A DNA stretch of 64,000 bases from Stenotrophomonas_A sp035629025 (GTDB lineage: Bacteria; Pseudomonadota; Gammaproteobacteria; Xanthomonadales; Xanthomonadaceae): NCBI GenBank assembly GCA_035629025.1, contig DASPIU010000009.1, positions 67,959 through 131,958 on the forward strand. Direction: 5' to 3'. This document shows, piece after piece, positions 24,595-33,160 of this stretch; position 1 is the stretch's first letter, and every line of letters starts with the position of its first letter. The notes beneath the pieces were generated by a model that saw only the letters and a list, made by a program, of their open reading frames with translations, had not been told where the DNA came from and made no database searches. The position numbers and the translations under genes are program-made.

Positions 24595-25169
24595 GCCGCT
24601 GGCCGCCGCAGCCACGCCAGCAGTTGCGGCAGCACCCGCTGCGCCGTGCCGCCCTGGGTCCATACGTCATTGCCCGAGTGCACCAGCAGGCGGCCACCAC
24701 CGGGCAGCGCCAGCAGCCAGTCGATCGGCTGGCGTTGGGGGCCCAGCGTGTTGAGCACCTGTGCGCCGGGTGGCGGGGGATTGGCGCCACGCGCATAGAA
24801 GCCGGCCACGCCACGGCGGAAGGTCAGGTCTTCGGCCGCCACTCCCGCGAACACCGGATGCGGCTGCGCGAGCGTCACCCGCAGTCCTTCCAGCCCGCGC
24901 GTGGGCGAAGGCTCGAATTCGCGCAGCCAGCGCAGGAACGGATGCGCCACGTGGCCGTTGACCACCAGGCGCCCGCCGCCGGCCAGCCAGTCTTGCAGCG
25001 GTTCGCGCAGGGTTTGCAGATGGCGCTGGTCCGCATGCGCCGGCAGCAGCAGGCCGCGATAGCGCGACAGCTGCGCAGGCTGCAGCGCGTACGGCGCGAT
25101 GCAATGGACACCGTGCTCGCGCAGCGGCGCCGGACCGTCGCCATGCCAGTAGTGGAAGTAGCCGAGCAT
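24591..25169 (-). CDS. Hypothetical GATase-like protein A of the uptake operon
   Basis: This 192-residue protein has no signal peptide or membrane segment. It shows the same fold pattern as its downstream neighbour: an opening strand (MLGYFHYWHGDG), YRGLLLPAHADQRHLQTLREPLQDWLAGGGRLVVNG in the middle, and GGGRLLVHSGNDVWTQGG near the end. The layout resembles ThuA-like or GATase1-like domains without the Cys-His-Glu triad. The ATG at 25169 lies 11 bases after the ATPase stop with TGAGG upstream. The two genes look like diverged paralogues. No function can be assigned. Confidence 0.7.
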   Translation of the reverse strand: MLGYFHYWHGDGPAPLREHGVHCIAPYALQPAQLSRYRGLLLPAHADQRHLQTLREPLQDWLAGGGRLVVNGHVAHPFLRWLREFEPSPTRGLEGLRVTLAQPHPVFAGVAAEDLTFRRGVAGFYARGANPPPPGAQVLNTLGPQRQPIDWLLALPGGGRLLVHSGNDVWTQGGTAQRVLPQLLAWLRRPAA

Positions 25170-25180
25170 GCGCGCCAGCC

Positions 25181-25918
25181 TCAGTGGAAGATCGGCACGA
25201 CGCCGTCCACGCTGCCGCTGTCCTGTGGCAGGGTCACGCGCCGGATCGGCAGGCCGTAGAGCCGGGTCAGGCGCTCGTCGCTGCACATCGCCAGCGTGGC
25301 GCCGTGTTCGGCGCCATCGGCGTGCATGAGCAGGGTCTGGTCGGCGATATGCAGGGCGTGCTGCGGCTGGTGGGTACTGAACACCACCGTCAGCGCGCGC
25401 TCGCTCGCCAGCCTGCGCAGGGTCGACAACACAATGTCCTGGTTGCGCAGGTCCAATGCCGCGCCGGGCTCGTCGAGCAGCATGATCGGGCTGTCGCTGG
25501 CCATCGCGCGGGCGATGCAGGCCAGCTGCCGCTCGCCGCCACTCAGGCTGGGGAAGCTGCGATGGGCCAGGTGCAACAGGCCGACTGCATGCAGGCATTC
25601 GTGGGCGATCTGCAAGTCCGCCACCCGCGGCCCCTGGTACCAGCGCAGGTGCCGCGCCCGCCCCATCACCACCATGGTCAGCACGTCATAGGGAAACGCG
25701 TCCTGCGCCTGCTGCGGCACATAGGCCGCGTGCCCTCCCAGTTGCACGCTGCCGGCGTGCCGCGGATGCACACCGAGCAGCGTGCGCAACAAGGTGGTCT
25801 TGCCGCGTCCATTGGGGCCGAGCACGGCGAGGATGCCACCCCGCTCCAGCTGCAGCGACAGGTTTTCCAGCAGGCGCCTGCCGCCGTGGCCGATGGCCAG
25901 GCCTTGCGCGCGGATCAC
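25181..25918 (-). CDS. FecE/BtuD-type ABC transporter ATPase
   Basis: The 245-residue ATPase has Walker A GPNGRGKTT, the Q-loop in YVPQQAQDAFPYDVLTMVVMGRARHL, signature LSGGERQLACIARA, Walker B IMLLDEPGAALD and the switch His in FSTHQPQHAL. The Q-loop with MGRxxH is typical of importers for iron-siderophores, haem and cobalamin. Translation starts at GTG 25918, which overlaps the permease stop as GTGA. A run of open frame upstream of this is shadow of the permease. Confidence 0.93.
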   Translation of the reverse strand: MIRAQGLAIGHGGRRLLENLSLQLERGGILAVLGPNGRGKTTLLRTLLGVHPRHAGSVQLGGHAAYVPQQAQDAFPYDVLTMVVMGRARHLRWYQGPRVADLQIAHECLHAVGLLHLAHRSFPSLSGGERQLACIARAMASDSPIMLLDEPGAALDLRNQDIVLSTLRRLASERALTVVFSTHQPQHALHIADQTLLMHADGAEHGATLAMCSDERLTRLYGLPIRRVTLPQDSGSVDGVVPIFH

Positions 25919-26961
25919 GACACGCCCTCGCGCACGGCCCTGCGCCGCAGCAGCACGCCGAACACTGGCGCACCGACCAGCGCGGTGATCACCCCCAGCG
26001 GAATCTCCGCGCCACTGGCGCTGCGCGCGAGCGTATCGACCAGCACGGTAAAACCAGCCCCGAGCAAGGCGCTGGCGGGCAGCAGCAGGCGATGGTCGGC
26101 GCCGACCAGCATGCGCGCCACGTGTGGCACCACCAATCCCACCCAGCCGACGGTGCCGGTGACCGCCACGCTGGCCGATACCACCAGCGCCACGCACGCG
26201 AGTACACCCCAGCGCAGCGGCTCGACTGCAACGCCCAGCGCCGCGGCCTGCTCGTCGCCCAGTGAGAGCACATTGAGCCGGAACCGCAACGCATGCAGCA
26301 GCCCCACTCCCAAGGCAATGGGCAGCAGCACCGCGCCCAGCTTGGCCCAGGACGCGGTGGCGAAACTGCCCATCAGCCAGAACACGATGGCCTGCATCGC
26401 ATCGTCCGGATCGGCGAGATAGGTGACCAGCGAAATCAATGCGGCAAACCACGCGCCGACCACCACCCCGGCCAGGATCAACATCAGCACCGTGGTGCGC
26501 CGCTGCGTGCGCGCAAGCAGGTAGACCAGCGCGGTGGCCAGCGCGCCGAAAACAAAGGATCCGATCAGGATCGCCGGCAACGAGGCGAAGAACACGATAG
26601 CCAGGCAACCGCCGAACGCCGCGCCAGAAGAAATGCCCAGCACCTGCGGGCCGACCAGCGGATTGCGGAAGCAGCCCTGCAACGCCGCGCCGCACACGGC
26701 AAGGCCGGCGCCCACCAGTGCCGCCAGCAGGATGCGCGGCAGCCGCAGCTGCAGCACCACGCGCCAGTCCACGCCGTGCGCCTGGATCGAACCTGGCAGC
26801 GCGGCGGCCAGCAACACCTCAAACACGCGCGACGGCGACAAGGCGTAGCGGCCGATGCACAAGGCCGCGAGCATCAGCAGCGGCAATGCGGCAGCCATCG
26901 CCCACCATCGCCAGACCGGGGCGCCGTCCGCCGCCGCGGGCCGCTCAACGGAAGCGTGCAT
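25915..26961 (-). CDS. FecCD/BtuC-type ABC transporter permease
   Basis: The 348-residue permease has about ten membrane segments and the FecCD hallmarks RLPRILLAALVGAGLAVCGAALQG, NPLVGPQVLGISSGAAFGG and GTVGWVGLVVPHVARMLVG. It forms the inner-membrane channel for a siderophore or a corrinoid-like chelate. The ATG at 26961 gives a normal length and overlaps the end of the binding-protein gene by 17 bases; the frame open further upstream is shadow of that gene. Confidence 0.93.
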   Translation of the reverse strand: MHASVERPAAADGAPVWRWWAMAAALPLLMLAALCIGRYALSPSRVFEVLLAAALPGSIQAHGVDWRVVLQLRLPRILLAALVGAGLAVCGAALQGCFRNPLVGPQVLGISSGAAFGGCLAIVFFASLPAILIGSFVFGALATALVYLLARTQRRTTVLMLILAGVVVGAWFAALISLVTYLADPDDAMQAIVFWLMGSFATASWAKLGAVLLPIALGVGLLHALRFRLNVLSLGDEQAAALGVAVEPLRWGVLACVALVVSASVAVTGTVGWVGLVVPHVARMLVGADHRLLLPASALLGAGFTVLVDTLARSASGAEIPLGVITALVGAPVFGVLLRRRAVREGVS

Positions 26962-28045
26962 AGCCGGCAGCCTCCCGGTTGGCGTCCAGTTGCAGCACCG
27001 CGTCGATGTCCGCCGGCGTTGGCGCATAGCCATACAGCTGGCCGTAGGCGCGCGCGATCTCGGCACGCAGCGGCCAGTCGAAGCGCCGCGGATGCAATTG
27101 CATCGCCAGCCACTTCCAGTACAGCGGCGACTCCTGATTCGGCGCATCCCAGCGGTAGCCGCCGTTGGGCGCCTTGTAGACGCGGCGCGAGCGCACCGCC
27201 GGCAGGTCGGCCAGCCGCGGATCGTCCAGCACCGTGCGCGGCAGCAGGTCCGGCTCGAAGGTGTTGAGCACGATGACATCCGGTGCCCAGGCCAGAATCT
27301 GCTCGGCGCTGACATTGCGCGCACCGCGCAGCCCGCCGGCAACGTTGTGGCCTCCGGCCAGGGTCACGTCATCATCGAAATTGGTGCCCTGCCCGGCCGC
27401 GCGGTACTGCGGCCAGTACCGCGCCAGATACAGCACGCGCGGCCGCTGCGCGGGCGTCAGCGTCGAGCAGACGCTGGCCAGTTCCCGCCGCACCTGCTGG
27501 CGCCAGGCCAGTTGCGCGCTGGCCTCGGCCTCGCGGCCCAGGGCCTGGCCCATCAGGCGGATCCATTCGACGGTGCGCGCTTCCTCGCCATACAGCAGCG
27601 CAGCCACCGGCAAACCAGCCTCACGCAACGGTGCGATCAGCTCATCGCCCAGATGCCCCCATTGCCATACCAGGTCCGGCCGCATGCCGAGCAGCGTTTC
27701 CACGTTCGGGGCGAACCCGGAACGGGTGATGTCCGCGCGCACCGCCTGCGCCGCTGGATAGATCCGCGACAGCACTCCAGTGCGCATCTGCGCGTATGCA
27801 TTGGGATGCATGCCGGCCAGCCGTGCCGGGCCATGGTCCAGCGACATGTGCAGCGAGCCGGCGGGCATCGGCACGGTGACCACGCGCTGGACCGGGCGCG
27901 ACAACGCCAGCTGTTGGCCGAGCATGTCGGTAAGCACGATCCGGTCGGCGGACGTGGCGGGCGTGACCGGCACAGCGCGCCGCGAACACGCCACTAGCGC
28001 GGCCAGGAGCAGCAATGGAAGCGAAAAAGCGCAGAGCCGGGACAT
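26945..28045 (-). CDS. FecB/BtuF-type periplasmic binding lipoprotein
   Basis: The 366-residue precursor has a lipoprotein signal ending LVAC, with the lipidated Cys at 20. The mature part has the two-lobe TroA-like binding fold: RVVTVPMPAGSLHMSLDHG, then VETLLGMRPDLVWQWGH, then SAEQILAWAPDVIVLNTFEPD. The start was put at ATG 28045 because the frame to 28057 begins at TTG inside the Fur box. AAGG lies 4 bases upstream of the ATG. It is the first gene of the minus-strand operon that runs through the permease, ATPase, two GATase-like genes, receptor and FmdE-like gene. Confidence 0.9.
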   Translation of the reverse strand: MSRLCAFSLPLLLLAALVACSRRAVPVTPATSADRIVLTDMLGQQLALSRPVQRVVTVPMPAGSLHMSLDHGPARLAGMHPNAYAQMRTGVLSRIYPAAQAVRADITRSGFAPNVETLLGMRPDLVWQWGHLGDELIAPLREAGLPVAALLYGEEARTVEWIRLMGQALGREAEASAQLAWRQQVRRELASVCSTLTPAQRPRVLYLARYWPQYRAAGQGTNFDDDVTLAGGHNVAGGLRGARNVSAEQILAWAPDVIVLNTFEPDLLPRTVLDDPRLADLPAVRSRRVYKAPNGGYRWDAPNQESPLYWKWLAMQLHPRRFDWPLRAEIARAYGQLYGYAPTPADIDAVLQLDANREAAGYARFR

Positions 28046-28055
28046 CGCCTTCGTC

Positions 28056-28077
28056 AATAATGGGAACCATTCTCAAC
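28056..28077. promoter_or_regulatory. Fur box in the divergent uptake/Crp promoter region
   Basis: AATAATGGGAACCATTCTC matches the classical 19-bp Fur box at 14 positions. Shifted by three bases, AATGGGAACCATTCTCAAC matches the AATGAGAATCATTCTCATT form at 15. It lies between the binding-lipoprotein start (28045) and the regulator start (28103), so Fur could control both directions. A metal-uptake role for the operon follows. Confidence 0.75.
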
Positions 28078-28102
28078 TTACCGGCCGCCGCCTCCGCCAC
28101 AA

Positions 28103-28909
28103 ATGACTTATGTCAATCCAACCGCGACGAGCCGGGTGCTCGCCGCGCTGCGCGCGCACCCGTGGTTCGCCGAAGTCGACGCGCCCGCCTTGCAGGCACT
28201 GCAACGCCACAGTCGCTGGCTGCAGTTGGACGCTGGCTGCACGGTGTTCCGCGAGGGCGAGCCGGCGCTGAGCTGCCTGCTGGTCTGCAGTGGCCAGTTG
28301 CGGGGCGTGCGCTACACCGTCGATGGGCAGGAAAAGGTGTTCGGGCACATCGGCCCGGGTGGATGGGCCTCGGTGGTGTCGCTGTTCGCGCGCGAGCCGC
28401 GGCACCTGCACAGCATCAACACGCTGGAACCGGTGCAGGGCTGCGTGATCGATGGCGCCGCGCTGCGCGCGCAATGCCTGCGCCACCCTGCCCTGGCCTG
28501 CCATGTGCTCGCGCATGCGGCCGGGCTGATCGATCACCATACGGCGCAGATCGACTGGCTCACCTCCAGCAATGCCGAGGAGCGGCTGGCCGCCTACATC
28601 CTGCGGTTTGGCAAGCCGCAGCCGGGCGAACCGGTGCGGTTGCCGCTGAGCAACGCGCAGATCGCGGTGAAGCTGGGCATGCGCTCGGAAACCCTTAGCC
28701 GCCTGCTCGGCAAATGGCGGCAACTGGGTTGCATCGCCAAGAACCGCGCGCAGCTGCGCGTGCTCGATGTCGAATTCCTGCGCCGTCTCGCCGCGCAAGG
28801 CCTGCCTGCCCGCAGCGCGGACGGCCCGGCCACGGGCACGGAGGTTACGTTTGGTTACGCCGCGTGCGCAGATGCGCCGCGACGGTATCAAAGGCAGCCG
28901 AGACGATGA
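28103..28909 (+). CDS. Crp/Fnr family transcriptional regulator
   Basis: The 268-residue protein has a cyclic-nucleotide-binding-type beta roll (about 20-130, with GCTVFREGEPALSCLLVCSGQL) and a C-terminal helix-turn-helix. The recognition part is LPLSNAQIAVKLGMRSETLSRLLGKWRQLG (about 180-210). The N-terminal Fnr iron-sulfur cysteines are absent and the usual cAMP phosphate-binding RxxA is not seen, so the signal is unknown. About 45 extra residues follow the HTH, which is unusual. Its TGA lies three bases after an in-frame ATG of the next receptor gene. Position between two uptake units suggests local control of them. Confidence 0.87.
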   Translation: MTYVNPTATSRVLAALRAHPWFAEVDAPALQALQRHSRWLQLDAGCTVFREGEPALSCLLVCSGQLRGVRYTVDGQEKVFGHIGPGGWASVVSLFAREPRHLHSINTLEPVQGCVIDGAALRAQCLRHPALACHVLAHAAGLIDHHTAQIDWLTSSNAEERLAAYILRFGKPQPGEPVRLPLSNAQIAVKLGMRSETLSRLLGKWRQLGCIAKNRAQLRVLDVEFLRRLAAQGLPARSADGPATGTEVTFGYAACADAPRRYQRQPRR

Positions 28910-28923
28910 GAACCACTCTCATC
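28905..28923 (+). promoter_or_regulatory. Fur box overlapping the end of the crp-like gene, before the siderophore receptor
   Basis: GATGAGAACCACTCTCATC is a palindrome with 7-base arms. It agrees with AATGAGAATCATTCTCATT at 15 of 19 positions. It lies 12 bases before the receptor ATG and covers the last bases of the regulator gene, so the receptor probably has its own Fur-controlled promoter. Confidence 0.7.
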
Positions 28924-28935
28924 AAGGACGCCTCG

Positions 28936-31065
28936 ATGCCACGACCGCTGGGACTTCTGCCGCTCATTCTTTGCATCACCGCCGCCAGGGCCGCCGCCGC
29001 CGATTCCCCCGCGCCTGTCGTCGAACTCGATCGGGTCCACGTCAAGGGCCGCGCCCAGGCGCTCTACCGCACGGACGACGCCGCCGTCGCCACGCGGACC
29101 GATACCCCGCTCACACGGGTGCCGCAGTCGGTCCAGGTCGTGCCGCGGCAGCTGATGGAAGACCAGGCCGCGCGCCAGGTCACCGACCTCTACCGCAACA
29201 TCGCCGGCATCAGCCCTTTCAATTACGCCAGCGTGACCCTGCGCGGCTTCCGCCAGGAAAACATGCTCTACGACGGCCTGCGCGGCGATCCCTATGGCGG
29301 CCTGACCATCCCGCAGCTTTTCAACATCGAACGGGTCGAAGTGCTGAAGGGACCGACCGGCGCGATGTATGGCGGCGGCGAACCCGGCGGCACCATCAAC
29401 TATGTCAGCCGCATGCCCACGCATCGCGTCGAACGCCGCGCCCGCCTGCAACTGGGTAACGAGGACTTCGTCGCCGGCTCGGTGGAACTGGCCGGGCCGC
29501 TCGCCAGCAGCGAGCGCGTGCGCTATCGAGTGGGCGGCTATGCCGACACGCAGACCGGCCCGCGCTGGAATGCCGACCAGCAGACCCGCATGGGCGATGT
29601 GGCGCTGGCCTTCGACGTGGGCCAGACCGGCGAACTGCTCGTGCAATACACCACGGTGAGCCAGGACCTGGGCGGCAACCGCCTGCGCGGCGTACCCGCC
29701 GACGACAGCGGCCGCTTCCTCGCCAGCCGCCGCTGGAACCACAACGAGTCCACCGACTTCCTCAACATGCGCGCCAATGTTGGCCTGGCCCGCTACCGCT
29801 TCTCGCCCGCCGCCGACTGGGACGTGGAACTGGCGGTGCGCGGTTTCAGCAACCGCGAGCAACAGATCTATCACGAGCCGATGGGCGTGCAGGACCGCGA
29901 CGGCGACGGCGTACCGGACTGGATGACGCGCGAACTGCGCAACCAGTCACGCGAGAACCAGGGCCTGGCGATGGCCGGCCACGCGCTGTGGCGTGCGCAA
30001 TGGGGCAGCGTGGCGCACAAGCTGATGCTGGGTGCCGATCGCTTCACCCTGGACCAGCTGTTCGAGGCACAGACGGCCAACAGCGCCGACCGCAAACGCA
30101 GGCCCGGCCCGGTGCCCGGCATTTCGCTGCGCGAGCCGCGCTATGGCCTCACTTCGTATGCCGATTACGGACTCGATCGTCTGCCGTGGCGCCGCGAGCG
30201 CACCAGCAGTGTGCGCGAAGGCGTGTTCCTGCAAGACGAAATCACCCTGTCGCCGCGCTGGTATCTGTTGGCCGGTTTGCGCTGGGATAGCTTCGAGGAC
30301 CGCAACCGCATCGGCGGCCAACGCGTCAGCGGCAGCGACACGAGCTGGCGCGTCGGTGCGACCTGGACGCCGCAACCAGCGACCAATCTCTATGCCAGCC
30401 TGGCCAGCGGCTTCATGCCACAGGCCGCCGCGCGCCAGCGCGTGTCGGTGGGCGGCCCATTCGCGCCCGAAACCAGCCGGCAATGGGAAGTGGGCCTGAA
30501 GCAGGATCTGTGGCACGAACGCCTGCGCCTCAACGCCGCGCTGTACCGGATCGAGCGCAGCAACATCGTGCAGCCGACCGGACGCTCGATCGCCGGTGTC
30601 GACCAGCTCGCACCTTTGGGCCTGGTGCGCAGCCAGGGCGCCGAGCTCGAATTGATGGCCGACCTCAGCGAGCGCTGGGTGCTCAACCTGGCCTATGCCT
30701 TCAACGATGCGCGAGTGATGCGCGCCGGGCCGGGCGGAACACGCGACGCGGTGGGCCGCCGCTTTGCCAATGCACCGCGCAATACCCTGAGTGCCTGGAC
30801 CCGCTACGCCTTCCCGGCGTGGTCCTCGGCACTGGGGTTTGGCGCCGAGTACATGGGAGAGCGCATCAGCACGCAGGGCCAGGTATTGCGCCCCTATGTG
30901 CTGTTCGACGCCAGCTGGCAGACGCGCTGGCGCGACTGGCAGTTCCAGCTCAACCTCAAGAACCTGCTCGACACCACCTATGCGGTCAGCGGCTTCACCC
31001 GCCGCAACGGCCACTTCCCCGGCGAGCCCCGGCGCATCTACCTGCAGGCCACCTACAACTTCTGA
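28936..31065 (+). CDS. TonB-dependent siderophore receptor (FhuE/FpvA type)
   Basis: The 709-residue precursor starts with a signal peptide (1-22). The plug carries TPLTRVPQSVQVVPRQLMEDQ, VTLRGFRQENMLYDGLRGD and IERVEVLKGPTGAMYGGGEPGGTINYVSR, which are hallmarks of ferric-siderophore receptors. The barrel ends PRRIYLQATYNF with the C-terminal Phe. The ATG at 28936 is chosen because AAGGA sits 7 bases upstream and a signal peptide begins there; an earlier ATG at 28906 lies inside the Fur box. It is convergent with the SGNH gene and overlaps its stop by 13 bases. Confidence 0.93.
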   Translation: MPRPLGLLPLILCITAARAAAADSPAPVVELDRVHVKGRAQALYRTDDAAVATRTDTPLTRVPQSVQVVPRQLMEDQAARQVTDLYRNIAGISPFNYASVTLRGFRQENMLYDGLRGDPYGGLTIPQLFNIERVEVLKGPTGAMYGGGEPGGTINYVSRMPTHRVERRARLQLGNEDFVAGSVELAGPLASSERVRYRVGGYADTQTGPRWNADQQTRMGDVALAFDVGQTGELLVQYTTVSQDLGGNRLRGVPADDSGRFLASRRWNHNESTDFLNMRANVGLARYRFSPAADWDVELAVRGFSNREQQIYHEPMGVQDRDGDGVPDWMTRELRNQSRENQGLAMAGHALWRAQWGSVAHKLMLGADRFTLDQLFEAQTANSADRKRRPGPVPGISLREPRYGLTSYADYGLDRLPWRRERTSSVREGVFLQDEITLSPRWYLLAGLRWDSFEDRNRIGGQRVSGSDTSWRVGATWTPQPATNLYASLASGFMPQAAARQRVSVGGPFAPETSRQWEVGLKQDLWHERLRLNAALYRIERSNIVQPTGRSIAGVDQLAPLGLVRSQGAELELMADLSERWVLNLAYAFNDARVMRAGPGGTRDAVGRRFANAPRNTLSAWTRYAFPAWSSALGFGAEYMGERISTQGQVLRPYVLFDASWQTRWRDWQFQLNLKNLLDTTYAVSGFTRRNGHFPGEPRRIYLQATYNF

Positions 31066-32552
31066 TCAGAGCCGATGCCGGCCTCGCGCAAGGCCTGCGC
31101 CCAAATGCGGTAGCCGGACTCGCTCGGGTGCGTGGTGTCGGGCATCAACGCCTCCGGCAGCGTGCCGTCCTTGCGCAGGAAGCGCGGGCCGATGTCCAGC
31201 CAGTGCACCTGCGCATCGTTGCCGAAGCGCGCGGCAAGCAGGCGGTTGGTCTGCGCGATCGGCGCGCGCAGCGGATCACCGGCATGCCGTCCGCGCGGGA
31301 AGATGCCCATCAACACCACCTTGGCCCGCGGCAGGCGCGTGCGCACCTCGGCCACCACCGCCTCGACGCCGGCCGCGACTTCGGCCGGCGTACTGGCGCG
31401 CGCATGCTCGGTACCGGTGAGGTTGTTGGTGCCGATGTTGATCACGACCCATTCCGGCGCCAGCCCGTCGAGCTCTCCCTGGCGGATGCGCCACAGCACG
31501 TTCTGGGTGCGGTCCCAGCCGAAACCGAGGTTCAGCACCGGGCGCCCGGCGTACAGCCAGTGCCAGGACTCGGGACCGCTGGCGCGCACGCCGCGCGGCT
31601 CGCCGCTCCAGAAATGGGTGATCGAATCGCCGATCATCACCACCTGCGGCTGCAGCGTGCGCGCCGTTGCCAGGGCACCGCGATGGCGTGCGATCCAGTC
31701 GTAGGAGTCCTGCTCCAGCCACGGCACCGGGATCAGCGCGGTGTTGAACCCTGTGCCCAGCTGCGCCATCGGCACGCGTGTCGGCTCGCCCAGCAGGCGC
31801 GCCAGGGTCGGCTCGATCGCTTCGGCCATCATCCGCTGGCCCTGCGTGTCCGGATGCAACGCGCCGGCCGGCGGGGTGAAACGCGTGTCGTAGAAGCGCG
31901 CGGTATCGAGCTGGCCATCGCGCTGGAAGATCGAACCGATATCGAGGTAGGTCACACGCGGATTGTCGCCATAGCGTTCGGCCAGGTAGCGGTTGACCTG
32001 CGCGTCGGCGCGGCTTTTCTCGGCGGACACCGCGCTGGGCAGCAGGCCAAGCAGAAGAATGCGCGTGTTCGGCAGCTTCTGTTCCAGCGCGGCCACGACC
32101 GCATCGATGCCCAGCTGCGTATCGTCCGCGCTGTGCTTCAGCCAGCCGGTGTTGTTGGTGCCTATCAGCAGCACCGCGACCTTCGGTTGCAGGCCATCCA
32201 CCTCGCCGTGCGCCAGCCGCCACAGCACATGCTGGGTGCCATCGCCGCTGAAGCCGAGGTTGAGCGCGCCACGGGCGCCATAGAAGGTCTGCCAGGTGGG
32301 CTGGAAGTCTTCGTCGGGGGCGTTGGCCTTCTCGTAGTTCTGGGTGATCGAATCGCCAATCAGCAGCAGCGGCGCCTGCGGGTTGGCGCGGACCTGTTCG
32401 AGCACCTTGGCGTGGCGCTGCGCCCACCACGGTTGGTCAAGGCGGTCGGTGGGAATGGCCGAGGGTGGGAGGTCGGCCGCGCTGGCCAGCACGGGCAACA
32501 ACAGCACCAGCGCCAGCAGGCCGGCGCGCACGAAGGCATGACGCAGTTTCAT
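31053..32552 (-). CDS. Secreted protein with two tandem SGNH/GDSL hydrolase domains
   Basis: The 499-residue precursor has a signal peptide (1-25, ASA|ADL). Two homologous SGNH domains follow. Domain 1 has LLLIGDSIT (Ser68), GFSGDGTQHVLWRL, LIGTNNTG and LHPDTQG (His233). Domain 2 has VVMIGDSIT (Ser310), GFGWDRTQNVLWRI, NIGTNNLTG and DTTHPSESG (Asp472, His475). Such enzymes cleave esters, often acetyl groups on glycans or lipids. Domain 1 has Gly230 where the catalytic Asp of DxxH is expected, so it may be weak or altered. The start at 32552 is set by the signal peptide; the longer frame is not protein-like. Confidence 0.9.
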   Translation of the reverse strand: MKLRHAFVRAGLLALVLLLPVLASAADLPPSAIPTDRLDQPWWAQRHAKVLEQVRANPQAPLLLIGDSITQNYEKANAPDEDFQPTWQTFYGARGALNLGFSGDGTQHVLWRLAHGEVDGLQPKVAVLLIGTNNTGWLKHSADDTQLGIDAVVAALEQKLPNTRILLLGLLPSAVSAEKSRADAQVNRYLAERYGDNPRVTYLDIGSIFQRDGQLDTARFYDTRFTPPAGALHPDTQGQRMMAEAIEPTLARLLGEPTRVPMAQLGTGFNTALIPVPWLEQDSYDWIARHRGALATARTLQPQVVMIGDSITHFWSGEPRGVRASGPESWHWLYAGRPVLNLGFGWDRTQNVLWRIRQGELDGLAPEWVVINIGTNNLTGTEHARASTPAEVAAGVEAVVAEVRTRLPRAKVVLMGIFPRGRHAGDPLRAPIAQTNRLLAARFGNDAQVHWLDIGPRFLRKDGTLPEALMPDTTHPSESGYRIWAQALREAGIGSDQKL

Positions 32553-32650
32553 CGACGAATGATCCCCAACGGTTTGCCCCGCGATTGTGGTGGGCCGGGC
32601 TGCCGCACCACAAGCAGTGCGCCGATGTCGCGAGGGCTGGTTGCGCTTGC

Positions 32651-32679
32651 TTGACAGCTCCACCGCGCCGGGCGAAAAT
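32651..32679 (+). promoter_or_regulatory. Promoter of the second tRNA-Leu
   Basis: TTGACA (32651-32656), a 17-base spacer and GAAAAT (32674-32679) lie 14 bases before the tRNA. The spacer and flanks differ from those of the first copy, so only the transcribed part was duplicated. Confidence 0.65.
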
Positions 32680-32693
32680 TCCCGTCCTGAGCT

Positions 32694-32778
<85 letters not shown>

Positions 32779-32794
32779 ACAGTTCAAAAACAAA

Positions 32795-32819
32795 CACCGC
32801 GAAAGCGGTGTTTTTTTTT
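32795..32819 (+). terminator. Terminator after tRNA-Leu copy 2
   Basis: CACCGC-GAAA-GCGGTG followed by nine T. The outer stem to GAACTGCTGGTGCC is less perfect than in copy 1, because the left arm has changed. Confidence 0.88.
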
Positions 32820-32959
32820 GAACTGCTGGTGCCGGGCCTCGAGCTTGCCTCTCCCCCGCGCCGTTGGCGCGCCCCCCTCAACAGAGGGGGGCTCTCCTCC
32901 AGAAGGTGATGGAGGGTCGGAAGCGCTACGCCTGATGGGCCCCTGCGCTGATGGGCCCA

Positions 32960-33034
32960 CTGTAGGAGCGGCTTCAGCCGCGACTGCGATTGACGGATCG
33001 CGGCTTCGTCGGTCGGGGCTGAAGCCCCTCCTAC
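32960..33034. repeat. REP/BIME-type repeat after direct repeat copy 2
   Basis: It starts CTGTAGGAGCGGCTTCAG and ends GCTGAAGCCCCTCCTAC. It lies 23 bases after the direct repeat, the same relative place as the repeat at 21142. Confidence 0.82.
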
Positions 33035-33054
33035 GAAGGTGCATACGCGCGCAT

Positions 33055-33080
33055 AAAAAAGCCCCGCCTTGCGGCGGGGC
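33055..33080 (-). terminator. Rho-independent terminator of the emrAB-nodT operon
   Basis: On the minus strand GCCCCGCC-GCAA-GGCGGGGC is followed by TTTTTT. It lies 80 bases beyond the stop of the MFS efflux gene. Confidence 0.88.
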
Positions 33081-33160
33081 CCGGCCGGGGCTTTGGGGGA
33101 GGGAGAAAGCACCGGCCGGTGGAGGTGCGCCGCGGAGGGGGCTCCGCGACGCGAGGTGGC

